Positions 14,871 to 22,935 of a DNA stretch of 64,000 nt are shown here, piece after piece. The notes beneath the pieces are model-generated. The model was given only the letters and a program-made list of their open reading frames with translations. It was not told where the DNA came from and ran no database searches. The stretch is from Raineyella sp. LH-20 (lineage in GTDB: Bacteria > Actinomycetota > Actinomycetes > Propionibacteriales > Propionibacteriaceae): NCBI RefSeq assembly GCF_033110965.1, contig NZ_CP137003.1, positions 2,294,001-2,358,000 of the forward strand. The letters run 5' to 3'. Position numbers and translations under genes: made by a program. The first letter of the stretch is position 1. Each line of letters opens with the position of its first letter.

Positions 14871-17151
14871 TGACGCTCCCCTTCGCGATCATCGCGCCGG
14901 GATCGGAGGACGTGCGGGCGACGTAGCCCAGACCGAGGTAGTTGACGTCGACCGGCTGGGTGGTGGACTGGAACCCGGCCTGCGCCAGCGCGTTCTGGGC
15001 CTGCTGGGTCGACATCCCCTTGACGTCCGGAACCGGCGCCTCCGGAGCCCCCTTGGAGATGGTCAGCGCCACGGTGTCACCGCGGTACAGCGTGCCGTCG
15101 GACGGCGTCTGGCCCATCACCTTGCCGGCCGCCACCTGGTCGGAGAAGTCCTCCCGAGTGACCACCCGCAGGCCCTTGCCCGCCAGCGTCGCCACGGCGT
15201 CCTTGGCGTCCCGGTTGTACCAGGTGGTGATCGTGATCGGCTCGCGGCCCTTGGAGACGGTCAGGTCGATGGTCGTGTCGGGCCCGACCGAGGTGCCGGG
15301 CTGTGCCGAGGCGGAGGTCACCAGGCCCTGGGCGGTGTCCTCGCTCCAGGCCTCGGTCACCCGGCCGACGGTCAGGTGGGCGGCGCGCAGTGCGTCCTGG
15401 GCGGTGGCGATGTCCTTGCCGACCACGGCGGGCACCTCGTAGCGTTCCGGCCCCTTGGACAGCACGGCGGTGAGGGTGCCGCCCCTGGCGATGTTCTCAC
15501 CCTGGGCGGGGACGGTCCCGATCACCCGACCCGCCGGCACTGTCTCGGAGAACTCCTCGGTGGTCGCGAAGGTCAGCCCGGCCGCTTCGGCGGCGGCCTC
15601 CGCCTCCGGCTGGGTGAGGCTTGCCACCGCGGGAGTGGCCACGTAGCGGCCGGCGGCGAGCCACCACACGCCGACGACGAGGGCGACGGCGGTCGCCAGG
15701 GTGAGGGCCATCGACGTCAGGCGCCGGGCGCGGCGGCGACGTGTCTCGCGGGCGATCTCGTACGCCCCCGAATCGGCCCATCGGGTGTCGTCCATCGCCG
15801 GGCGGTCGGGCCCAGAAGGCTCCGCCGTACGGGTCCCGGTCCGGGGAGCGGCCGAGGCGGCGGTCCTGGGCGCGGTGGTCGTGGTGGTCCTGGTCGGGAC
15901 GGCGGTCCGGACCGAGGTGGTCGATGCTGCGGTGGTCGATGCTGCGGTGGTCGGGGCTGCGGTGGTCGGGGCAGCAGTGGTTGGGGCAGCAGGAGTGGTC
16001 GGGACGGCAGCAGTGGTCGGGGTGGTGCCGGACGCGGTGGTGCGCCGTACGGTCAGGTCGACCTCCGGCGTCTCGGCCGGTGCCGGGCCATCCACCGCGG
16101 GCGCGGCCGAGGCCGCGGTCGGTTCGGCCGCCGCCGCGACCGCGTGGGCGGCCGCCAGTGCAGCCAGGGCCCGCCGGGTCGGCGTGTACTCGATGTCGAC
16201 CGGCTCGGTGTCGTCGAGGGAGTTCGGATCCGAGAGCAGGGTGGTGAGGTGCGGGTCGTGCATGATCCCCGACGACAGGGCCTTGCGGGCGCGCCGCACC
16301 CCGTCGAGGAAGGCCCGGGCGTCGCGCGGCCGGCGGTCGGGGTCGCGCGCGGTGGCGGCGCGGACCAGGGCGTCCAGGTAGGGCGGGATGCCGTCGGGGG
16401 ACCGGCGCCAGTCGGTGTCGACCCAATCCGACGGCTTCGGGACGTCGCGGTGGACGTGGGCGTACGCCACCTGGATCGGCGTGTCCCCGGTGTGCGGCTT
16501 CTTGCCGGTCAGCATCTCGAAGAGCATGATGCCGGCCGAGTAGACGTCGGAGCGGGTGTCGGCGTAGCCGTGCTCGACCAGTTCCGGCGGCAGGTAGGAG
16601 ACGGTGCCGACCAGCAGACCTTGGGTGGCGGCGGCCGACTGGGCCGTCACGGCCCGCGCGAGGCCGAAGTCGGCGACCTTCAGCAGCCCGCGGCGCGAGA
16701 TCAGGACGTTCTCCGGCTTCATGTCGCGGTGGATCAGACCGGAATCGTGGGCGGCGGCAAGCGCCGACAGGATCGGGTCGATCAGGTCCAGCGAGCGGGT
16801 CGGGGTCAGCGGAGCATCACGGCTGACCAGCCGGCGCAGCGTCGAGCCCTCCACCAGCTCCATCACGATGTACGGGCGGCCGAAATCGTTGCCCTGATCG
16901 AAAACAGAGACTATGTTGGGGTGCGACAGGCGCGCGGCCGCCCGGGCCTCGCGATCGAAGTTCCTGGCGAAGTCCTGGTCGTCACCCAGATCCTCGTGCA
17001 TCACCTTCACCGCGACCGTACGGTCGAGCCGCCGATCCTCCGCACGGTAGACGGTGGCCATGCCGCCGCGCGCAAGGCGCGCGACGATCTCGTAGCGATC
17101 GTCCAGTGCCCGGCCGATCAGGGGGTCGACGACAGTGCTCGAATGGGTCAC
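14851..17151 (-). CDS. PASTA-domain membrane Ser/Thr protein kinase
   Basis: Signal-transducing kinase of 766 aa. Kinase domain about 15-275 with ARGGMA loop (27-32), Lys49, HRD 141-143 and DFG 161-163. A long Ala/Thr/Pro linker with short repeats follows, then a membrane segment near 479-500 and four extracytoplasmic PASTA repeats (about 505-766), which in this family sense peptidoglycan fragments or lipid II. GTG 17151 follows TAGGAGC. The position between aroG and the polyprenyl synthase corresponds to mycobacterial pknL, but pknL lacks PASTA repeats, so it is not named. A -10-like TAGACT lies 55 bp upstream. Confidence 0.92.
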   Translation of the reverse strand: MTHSSTVVDPLIGRALDDRYEIVARLARGGMATVYRAEDRRLDRTVAVKVMHEDLGDDQDFARNFDREARAAARLSHPNIVSVFDQGNDFGRPYIVMELVEGSTLRRLVSRDAPLTPTRSLDLIDPILSALAAAHDSGLIHRDMKPENVLISRRGLLKVADFGLARAVTAQSAAATQGLLVGTVSYLPPELVEHGYADTRSDVYSAGIMLFEMLTGKKPHTGDTPIQVAYAHVHRDVPKPSDWVDTDWRRSPDGIPPYLDALVRAATARDPDRRPRDARAFLDGVRRARKALSSGIMHDPHLTTLLSDPNSLDDTEPVDIEYTPTRRALAALAAAHAVAAAAEPTAASAAPAVDGPAPAETPEVDLTVRRTTASGTTPTTAAVPTTPAAPTTAAPTTAAPTTAASTTAASTTSVRTAVPTRTTTTTAPRTAASAAPRTGTRTAEPSGPDRPAMDDTRWADSGAYEIARETRRRRARRLTSMALTLATAVALVVGVWWLAAGRYVATPAVASLTQPEAEAAAEAAGLTFATTEEFSETVPAGRVIGTVPAQGENIARGGTLTAVLSKGPERYEVPAVVGKDIATAQDALRAAHLTVGRVTEAWSEDTAQGLVTSASAQPGTSVGPDTTIDLTVSKGREPITITTWYNRDAKDAVATLAGKGLRVVTREDFSDQVAAGKVMGQTPSDGTLYRGDTVALTISKGAPEAPVPDVKGMSTQQAQNALAQAGFQSTTQPVDVNYLGLGYVARTSSDPGAMIAKGSVITLFLV

Positions 17152-17205
17152 GTCTGCTCCTAACACGGTCGAAAGGGGAAGGGGCCGTGTCAGCCTCGAC
17201 TCAAG

Positions 17206-17211
17206 AGTCTA
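17206..17211 (-). promoter_or_regulatory. Candidate -10 box of the PASTA kinase gene, overlapped by an inverted repeat
   Basis: TAGACT on the minus strand. The perfect palindrome GACTC-AA-GAGTC (17198-17209) overlaps it and could be an operator. Confidence 0.35.
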
Positions 17212-17316
17212 GAGGTGGGGTCGAGAGTCTCCCGGGTAACGACACGGGGAAAACTCACAGGGTTCACTCAGGCGTCGGCTCTCCGTCAGCTCGGGGAACG
17301 CCTGTCCGGCGGCGCG

Positions 17317-18426
17317 TCAGAGGCTGCGGCGGACCGCGGCGTGGGCCAGGCCGATGAGCGCCGTACGACCCTCGTCGCCGATCGGTGCAGCCTCCAGAGC
17401 GGTGAGGGCACGGTCCAGATGCGACTCGATGTCGGACTCGACCTTGTCCCGGGCGCCGCTGGCGACGATGATCTCGCGCGCCTCGGCGATGCCCTCCTCG
17501 CTGAGGTCGGGGGAGCCGACCAGGCTGAGCAGCCGGTTGCGGCCGGCGTCGCGGGAGCCGGCCAGGGCGTACGCGAGCAGCAGGGTGTGCTTGCCCTCGC
17601 GCAGGTCGCCGCCGGACGGCTTGCCGATCACGCCCTCGTCGCCGAACACGCCGAGCAGGTCGTCGCGGTACTGGAAGGCCCGGCCCAGCGGGGAGCCGTA
17701 CGCGGCCAGCGCTTCCTGGGCGGCGTCGTCGGCCCCGCCGAGCGCGGCACCGAATTGGACCGGTCGGCGCACCGAGTAGCGGGCCGACTTGTACTCGACC
17801 ACCCGGCGGACCTGCTCGATATTGTCCTGCAGCCGGTCGGGGCGCAGATGCTGGGCCTGGGCCACCACGTCGAGGAACTGCCCGCAGGTCACCTCGGTGC
17901 GCATCGCGGTGAGATACGGCAGCCCGCGCTGCAGCGACTCGGGGGACAGGCCGGCCGCGTGCACCATCTCGTCGGACCACATCACCAGCAGGTCGCCTAG
18001 AAGGATCGCCCCTGCCCGGCCGAACTGCTCGCCCGAGCCGGCCCAGTCGTGAGCATCGTGCAGATCGGCGAACTGCAGGTGCGCGGCGGGCACGCCACGG
18101 CGGGTGTCGGAGTTGTCCATCACGTCGTCGTGCATCAGCGCAGACACGTGCAGCAGCTCCAGGCTCGCTGCGGCCCGGACCAGGGCGGCGTACGCCTCGT
18201 CGTCCGGTCGCCCGGCCGCCGCCACGTAGCCCCACACGGCGAACGCCGGGCGCAGCCGCTTGCCGCCGCCGGTGAACACCTCGGCGAGGGAGGTCATCGG
18301 GTCCAGCTCGGTCCCGATCGCGGCCAACACCTGTCGCTGCTCGGTGAGGAAGCCGGTGAGGGCGTCCTGCACGTCCTGACGGAACGGCGCGGCGAGCGGC
18401 TGGGCGGGATCGAGTCGGTTGACCAC
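17317..18426 (-). CDS. idsA: Polyprenyl diphosphate synthase (GGPP-synthase type)
   Basis: Head-to-tail condensation of isopentenyl diphosphate with an allylic diphosphate, giving C15-C20 or longer prenyl chains for quinones, carotenoids or carrier lipids. The 369-aa product has GGGKRLRP, the first Asp-rich motif DDVMD (D100, D101, D104) and the second motif YRDDLLGVFGD near 250-260. Chain length cannot be read safely. GTG 18426 is preceded after 6 nt by TAGGCT, so the mRNA is probably leaderless. It is divergent from metF with only 51 bp between starts. Symbol given by mycobacterial synteny. Confidence 0.88.
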   Translation of the reverse strand: MVNRLDPAQPLAAPFRQDVQDALTGFLTEQRQVLAAIGTELDPMTSLAEVFTGGGKRLRPAFAVWGYVAAAGRPDDEAYAALVRAAASLELLHVSALMHDDVMDNSDTRRGVPAAHLQFADLHDAHDWAGSGEQFGRAGAILLGDLLVMWSDEMVHAAGLSPESLQRGLPYLTAMRTEVTCGQFLDVVAQAQHLRPDRLQDNIEQVRRVVEYKSARYSVRRPVQFGAALGGADDAAQEALAAYGSPLGRAFQYRDDLLGVFGDEGVIGKPSGGDLREGKHTLLLAYALAGSRDAGRNRLLSLVGSPDLSEEGIAEAREIIVASGARDKVESDIESHLDRALTALEAAPIGDEGRTALIGLAHAAVRRSL

Positions 18427-18432
18427 GGACTG

Positions 18433-18438
18433 AGCCTA
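18433..18438 (-). promoter_or_regulatory. -10 box of a leaderless promoter for the polyprenyl synthase gene
   Basis: TAGGCT on the minus strand, 6 nt before GTG 18426. Confidence 0.5.
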
Positions 18439-18464
18439 GGACGTCGGCCCGGAAACGGCCACAT

Positions 18465-18470
18465 TATGGT
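18465..18470 (+). promoter_or_regulatory. -10 box of a leaderless promoter for metF
   Basis: TATGGT on the plus strand, 7 nt before ATG 18478. The two divergent -10 boxes are 26 bp apart, so the -35 zones of each promoter must overlap the other promoter. Confidence 0.5.
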
Positions 18471-18477
18471 GTGCGCC

Positions 18478-19407
18478 ATGGAGCCCCGGACGATCGACGA
18501 GATGCTGCGCGCTGGTGACCGTACGCTGCATTCCTTCGAGTTCTTCCCGCCGAAGACGCTCGAGGGCGACGCGATGCTGTGGCAGTCCCTGCGCGAGCTC
18601 GACGCCCTCGAGCCCGACTTCGTCTCCGTCACGTACGGTGCCAACGGCTCGCGCCGCGACATGACCGTCACCATCACCGCCCGGTTGGCCCAGCTGATGA
18701 ACGAGCGGCTGGCCCGCGACCCCGAGGCCCACGTGATGCAGGTGATGGGACACCTGACCTGCGTCAGCCAGCCGATCGACGAACTCGCCGAGGTGATCGA
18801 CAAGTACGCCGAGGCGGGGATCGACCACATCCTGGCGATCCGCGGCGACATGCCCGGCGGACCGAGTGCGCCCTGGGTGCGCCACCCGCACGGGCTGGAC
18901 AATGCCACCGAACTCGTCCGGCTGATCCGTCGGCGCAACCCGGCCGCGGTGATCGGCGTGGCGGCGTTCCCCGACCTGCATCCCGACCGGCGCGATGCGG
19001 CGCTGGACGCCCGGATCCTGGTCGAGAAGCAGGAGGCCGGGGCGTCGTTCGCGATCACCCAGCTCTTCTTCGAGCCGGACCGCTACTTCGAGCTGGTCGA
19101 CCGGGTCCGCGCCCTGGGCTGCGACCTGCCGATCATCCCGGGCATCCAGCCGGTGACCAATCTGGGCCAGATCGAGCGTTTCGCCGAGCTCTCCGGCGCG
19201 GCGCTGCCGGACCGGATCGTCGCGCGGCTGCGGGCCGTCGGGGACGACCCCGACGCGGTCCGTCGGGTCGGGGTGGACATCGGTGTCGAGCTGTGTGAGC
19301 GGCTGTTGGCCGGCGGTGCGCCGGGGCTGCACTACTTCACGCTGAACCGGTCCCGGGCGACCCGGGAGATCTTCTCCCGGCTGAAGCAGGGCGTTCCCGG
19401 GGCCTGA
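18478..19407 (+). CDS. metF: 5,10-methylenetetrahydrofolate reductase
   Basis: Reduces methylene-THF to methyl-THF for methionine synthesis; FAD enzyme with TIM-barrel fold. The 309-aa product has the N-terminal SFEFFPPKT block with the catalytic Glu, SVTYGANGS, and the FAD-contact LAIRGDMP. Full length for the family. The ATG at 18478 fits the 7-nt spacing from TATGGT; an in-frame ATG at 18466 would add four residues but overlaps the -10 box. It is divergent from the polyprenyl synthase gene. Confidence 0.94.
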   Translation: MEPRTIDEMLRAGDRTLHSFEFFPPKTLEGDAMLWQSLRELDALEPDFVSVTYGANGSRRDMTVTITARLAQLMNERLARDPEAHVMQVMGHLTCVSQPIDELAEVIDKYAEAGIDHILAIRGDMPGGPSAPWVRHPHGLDNATELVRLIRRRNPAAVIGVAAFPDLHPDRRDAALDARILVEKQEAGASFAITQLFFEPDRYFELVDRVRALGCDLPIIPGIQPVTNLGQIERFAELSGAALPDRIVARLRAVGDDPDAVRRVGVDIGVELCERLLAGGAPGLHYFTLNRSRATREIFSRLKQGVPGA

Positions 19408-19412
19408 GCGGT

Positions 19413-19431
19413 CCCGGCGGCGCACGCCGGG
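19413..19431. terminator. Hairpin after metF, shared with the convergent thiolase
   Basis: Perfect arms CCCGGCG (19413-19419) and CGCCGGG (19425-19431) with a 5-nt loop, followed directly by a GGCCCGATCGGGCC palindrome and a further GATCGGGCC copy. It lies in the 92-bp gap between convergent stops. Confidence 0.6.
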
Positions 19432-19499
19432 CCCGATCGGGCCGATCGGGCCGGCGACCGGTCCGCCCCGGGGCAGGCCCCCGAGCCAAGGGCCCCGGG

Positions 19500-20684
19500 T
19501 CAGACACCTGCCAGCACGGTCACATGGTTGGCGACCGCCAGCCCTCCCATGTTGTGCACCAGGCCGAGGTGCGGCTGCGGCAGCTGCATCGCCCCGGCGG
19601 TACCGGCCAGTTGTCGGGCCACCAGCACGTGCTGGGAGACACCCGTCGCGCCGACCGGATGTCCCTTGGCCTTCAGCCCGCCGGACACGTTGACCGGCAG
19701 CCGACCGTCGGGCTCCACCCAGCCCTCCTCGATCGCGCGCCGCCCCTGTCCGGGCGCCGTGAGCCCGAGCATCTCGTAGGCGACGAGCTCGGCGATGGTG
19801 AAACAGTCGTGCACCTCGGCGAGGTCGAGATCGTCGAGGGAGATGCCGGCCATCGCCAGCGCGCCGGCGACGGCCCGGCGGCCGCCGGCGAAGTCGGTCA
19901 GGTCGCGCCGGTCGGTCTCCAGGGCGTCGTTGGCGTGGCCGATACCGACGATGGTGGCCAGCGGACGGGCTGGGTCCCGGCGCAGGACGAGGGCGGCCGC
20001 CCCGTCGCTGACCAGCGAGCAATCGGTGCGGCGCAGCGGCCCGGCGACGATCGGGTTGCGGTCCGACACCGTACGGCAGAACTCGTAGCCGAGGTCCTTG
20101 CGCAGCTGTGCGTACGGGTTGGCGCAGCCGTTGCGGTGGTTCTTCGCGGCGATCCGGGCGAGGACGTCGCCGAGCCAGTCCTCCGCGTGGTAGCGCTGTG
20201 CGTACGCCGTGGCCACCTCGGCGAAGCTGCCGGCGAACCCGGTCGGCGAGTCGGTGCCGGCCCGGAGCAGGTCCGCGCCGAGCAGCGCGCGGGCCACCGT
20301 CGGGCGGTCGGCGTGGGTCATCTTCTCCACCCCGATCACCAGCACGGTGTCGGCGAGGCCGGAGAGAATGGCCCGGACGGCCTGGTGCACAGCGGCCGAG
20401 CCGGAAGCACAGGCGTTCTCCACCCGGGTCATCGGCTTGCCCCACAGCCGGGGCTCGCGACTGATCGGCAGCGAGGACGGAAAGGCGAACGGGGTGAGGC
20501 CGCTGTTGAACTGGGAGACGTACACCTCGTCGATCTCCTCCGGTTCGAGGCCCGCATCGGCGATCGCCGCCACGGTCACCTCGCCGACGAGGCTGTCGAC
20601 GGTCTCATCGGTCAGCTTGCCGAACGGGGTGTGGGCGGTGCCGACGATGCCGATGCGGACCGGCAGGGTGGTCGATGCGGGCAT
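19500..20684 (-). CDS. Thiolase family protein (SCP-x/acetyl-CoA acetyltransferase type)
   Basis: Probably cleaves a 3-oxoacyl-CoA to acetyl-CoA, the last step of the ketone pathway encoded by the divergent operon; biosynthetic use is possible. The 394-aa product has the nucleophile Cys92 in ENACASGSA, the VHDCFTIAELVAYE block typical of SCP-x-like thiolases and the active-site GHPVGATG near 340-347. ATG 20684 follows CGAGGAGC. It lies downstream of the AcoR-like regulator on the same strand (104-bp gap). Co-location with the CoA-transferase and carboxylase genes is the main evidence for its role. Confidence 0.86.
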   Translation of the reverse strand: MPASTTLPVRIGIVGTAHTPFGKLTDETVDSLVGEVTVAAIADAGLEPEEIDEVYVSQFNSGLTPFAFPSSLPISREPRLWGKPMTRVENACASGSAAVHQAVRAILSGLADTVLVIGVEKMTHADRPTVARALLGADLLRAGTDSPTGFAGSFAEVATAYAQRYHAEDWLGDVLARIAAKNHRNGCANPYAQLRKDLGYEFCRTVSDRNPIVAGPLRRTDCSLVSDGAAALVLRRDPARPLATIVGIGHANDALETDRRDLTDFAGGRRAVAGALAMAGISLDDLDLAEVHDCFTIAELVAYEMLGLTAPGQGRRAIEEGWVEPDGRLPVNVSGGLKAKGHPVGATGVSQHVLVARQLAGTAGAMQLPQPHLGLVHNMGGLAVANHVTVLAGV

Positions 20685-20693
20685 GGTGCTCCT

Positions 20694-20721
20694 CGGGTCG
20701 GGATGATCGGGTCGGGATGAT
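20694..20721. repeat. Two exact 14-bp tandem copies in the thiolase leader
   Basis: The unit CGGGTCGGGATGAT occurs at 20694-20707 and 20708-20721, immediately upstream of the thiolase ribosome binding site on the minus strand. Confidence 0.9.
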
Positions 20722-20757
20722 CGGGGCGGCCTGGAATGGTCGGGACGTCGGCGGGAA

Positions 20758-20774
20758 CGGCCGGAGGACGGCCG
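20758..20774. terminator. Hairpin after the AcoR-like regulator gene
   Basis: CGGCC (20758-20762) pairs with GGCCG (20770-20774) around a 7-nt loop, 14 bp beyond the regulator stop. Weak; could partly separate regulator and thiolase transcription. Confidence 0.35.
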
Positions 20775-20788
20775 GACAGGGATCGGCG

Positions 20789-22729
20789 TCAGAGCGTGAT
20801 GCCGTACCGGTGGAGTTTCCGGTAGAGGCTGGACCGCGACACCCCGAGCTGGTGGGCGGCGGCCTGCCGGTTCCCGCGGGACGCGTGGAGCGCGGCGGTG
20901 ATCGCGTCGCGCTCGGCGGTCTCGAGCGGCGTCAGCGGGCGGTCCTTGCTGGTGTGGCAGTAGCTCGGCAGGTCCTCGGCGCGGATCTCGCCGACCGGCC
21001 GGTGGGTCAGGGCGTGCTCCAGTGCTTCGCGCAGCTGGGTGACGTTGCGCGGCCAGGCGTAGCGGGCGATCGTACGGTGCGCCTGCGGTGACAGGCGCAC
21101 CCGACGGTTCGGTGCGAGCTGGCTGAGCAGTCGGGTGACGATGGTGTCGAGGTCCTCCGGCCGACTCCGCAACGGCGGCACGGTCACCGCGGTGGTGAAG
21201 TGGTCGAGCAGCGCCCGGAACGGCAGGTCGGCGTCGAGCCGGGCGTCCGAGAGCGTCACCGCCACGCTGACCCGTCCGCCGGTGCCGGCCAGCACCGGGA
21301 GCAGCCGGTCGAGCACCGCGACCCCCGCGGGGGTGGCCTGGTCGATGTTGGGGACGATGCACAGTGTCGGCTGGTGACTGGTCGGCAGCGTGTCGAGGTC
21401 AACGTCGACCGGTGCCGCGTCGTCCAGCTGGGCCGGATCGATGGTCATGCTCCGGCCGCTGGGATGCGTCGCGTGGAAGACCTCGGCGACCAGGGTGAAC
21501 TTGCCGGACCCGGTCTCGCCGAGCACGATCGTCGGCTCCCCGTTCGCCAGCGCGGCGCGCAGCTGTTCGCCGGCCCGCCGCCAGGCCGGGGCCCGGCCGT
21601 CGACGATCGGGACGTACGGTCGGCGCAGGTCGTCGACGAGCTTCCGGGCGCGCGGATCGGGTGCCGCGACCGCCACATCGGGCAGGCGTTCGATGGTGAA
21701 TGCCTCGCCGCCGGGGGCGCCGTCGCCACCGGCGCGCGCGTCGCCGACGGTCGACACCGGGCTGCTGTCGAGGCCACCCGGGGACGTCGGCTCGCTCGGG
21801 CGGGGGATCGCCGGATCGAGCACCTCGACGATGACGACCAGACCGGCGGTCTGGCCGCCGGCCAGGATGCGGGTGCCGCGCAGCCGGATCCGTCGCCCGG
21901 ACGACAGCTCGATCGTGTCGCTGGCGCGGTCGCGACGAGTCATCACGAAGGAGGCGTGGCGGCGGATCGCCCGCTGTTCCTCGCCGGAGAACAGCCCCTC
22001 GGCCGCCGCGTTCAGCATGGACGTCGACTCGCCGAAGGCGAACACCGCCTGCCGGGTGGCCCGGGCGTCCGCCCGGACGTACGTCTCGAACAGCGCCTGC
22101 TGGGCCTGGCTGCGGTCGAGCAGCAGGTTGCGGCTGATGTCCTTGGCGGCGGACTTCACCAGTGTGTGCATCAGCGGGCTCCAGGAGCCGGCCAGGGTGG
22201 ACAGGTCGAGGATCCCCTCGACCCGGCCGGTCAGCGGATCGATGATCGGCGACCCGGTGCAGGCGAACGCCTGGAGCTGCTCGGAGTAGTGCTCCGGACC
22301 GACGATCGACACCGGCTGTCCCGACTCGATCACGGTGCCGACGCCGTTCGTGCCGACCGAGTCCTCGGCGTACGCGAAGCCCGGCAGGAAGTCGACCCGG
22401 TCGAGCATCCGGCCCACCCGGTGGGAGGAATCGCGGCGCTGGATGATCCGGGCGTTGCGGTCGGTCAGGGCGATCACCACGTCGACGTCGGCGGTGTCGT
22501 CGTGCAACTGGGTGAGCACCGGCTCGGCGCAGCGGGCCAGCCGGCAGCCCGGGTCGAAGTCCGGCGCGAACGGCGCGTCCCAGCGTGCGGCGTCCACTCC
22601 GGCGGCCCGGCTGCGCTGCCAGGACGCGGCGAGCAACTCGGGCACCCCCGGGTCGGCGGGCTCACCCCGCTCGAGGAACTCGACCCGCGCCGACGCGATG
22701 CGGCGCAGCCGGTGGTCAGCATCCGGCAT
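20789..22729 (-). CDS. AcoR-like transcriptional activator (GAF, degenerate AAA+, Fis-type HTH)
   Basis: Probable activator of the divergent carboxylase operon. The 646-aa product has an N-terminal sensory part with a GAF-like fold (about 60-230), an AAA+ remnant with Walker A GETGSGK near 405, and a C-terminal Fis-type helix-turn-helix (RQAAAHQLGVSRSSLYRKLHRYG). The GAFTGA loop that contacts sigma-54 is missing from the AAA+ region. It therefore probably works with a sigma-70-type polymerase, or the AAA+ part is only structural. ATG 22729 follows a very strong AAGGAGGTGACA. The comparable regulator of acetone carboxylase operons in Proteobacteria is AcxR. Confidence 0.85.
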   Translation of the reverse strand: MPDADHRLRRIASARVEFLERGEPADPGVPELLAASWQRSRAAGVDAARWDAPFAPDFDPGCRLARCAEPVLTQLHDDTADVDVVIALTDRNARIIQRRDSSHRVGRMLDRVDFLPGFAYAEDSVGTNGVGTVIESGQPVSIVGPEHYSEQLQAFACTGSPIIDPLTGRVEGILDLSTLAGSWSPLMHTLVKSAAKDISRNLLLDRSQAQQALFETYVRADARATRQAVFAFGESTSMLNAAAEGLFSGEEQRAIRRHASFVMTRRDRASDTIELSSGRRIRLRGTRILAGGQTAGLVVIVEVLDPAIPRPSEPTSPGGLDSSPVSTVGDARAGGDGAPGGEAFTIERLPDVAVAAPDPRARKLVDDLRRPYVPIVDGRAPAWRRAGEQLRAALANGEPTIVLGETGSGKFTLVAEVFHATHPSGRSMTIDPAQLDDAAPVDVDLDTLPTSHQPTLCIVPNIDQATPAGVAVLDRLLPVLAGTGGRVSVAVTLSDARLDADLPFRALLDHFTTAVTVPPLRSRPEDLDTIVTRLLSQLAPNRRVRLSPQAHRTIARYAWPRNVTQLREALEHALTHRPVGEIRAEDLPSYCHTSKDRPLTPLETAERDAITAALHASRGNRQAAAHQLGVSRSSLYRKLHRYGITL

Positions 22730-22935
22730 TGTCACCTCCTTGTGACGAGCCCGCACTGTGACGTGCGGCACAACCATGGTCGCTGCCTGAGGGTCGCCAG
22801 ACCAGTCGGAACGGTGTCCCAACTTGGGACATGGCGCCAGGTGTGAACCCCATCACGCTGGAGAGCACCGTCACCGACGCCGGTCCGCCCAGAGGGCGTC
22901 GCGTGCCGACCACACACCTGACCCGAGGAGAGGGC
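22730..22935. promoter_or_regulatory. Divergent control region of regulator and ketone-carboxylase operon
   Basis: 206 bp between the regulator start and the first hydantoinase-like gene, without an ORF of its own. It holds two inverted repeats: CCGCAC-N6-GTGCGG (22751-22768) and a perfect 17-bp palindrome (22815-22831). No sigma-54 -24/-12 promoter was recognised. Confidence 0.6.
22815..22831. promoter_or_regulatory. Perfect palindrome TGTCCCAACTTGGGACA, candidate activator site
   Basis: Two 8-bp arms around a single central C, 105 bp before the operon start codon at 22936. Symmetry suits a dimeric Fis-type HTH such as the adjacent AcoR-like protein. Assignment is by position. Confidence 0.6.

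Noticed and set aside
14776-17163. Long plus-strand frame opposite the PASTA kinase
   Set aside because: Antisense shadow. The minus strand carries HRD, DFG and four PASTA repeats; the plus frame has no domain.
22730-22935. Sigma-54 promoter for the carboxylase operon
   Set aside because: No GG-N10-GC pair in a suitable -24/-12 context was recognised, and the regulator lacks GAFTGA.
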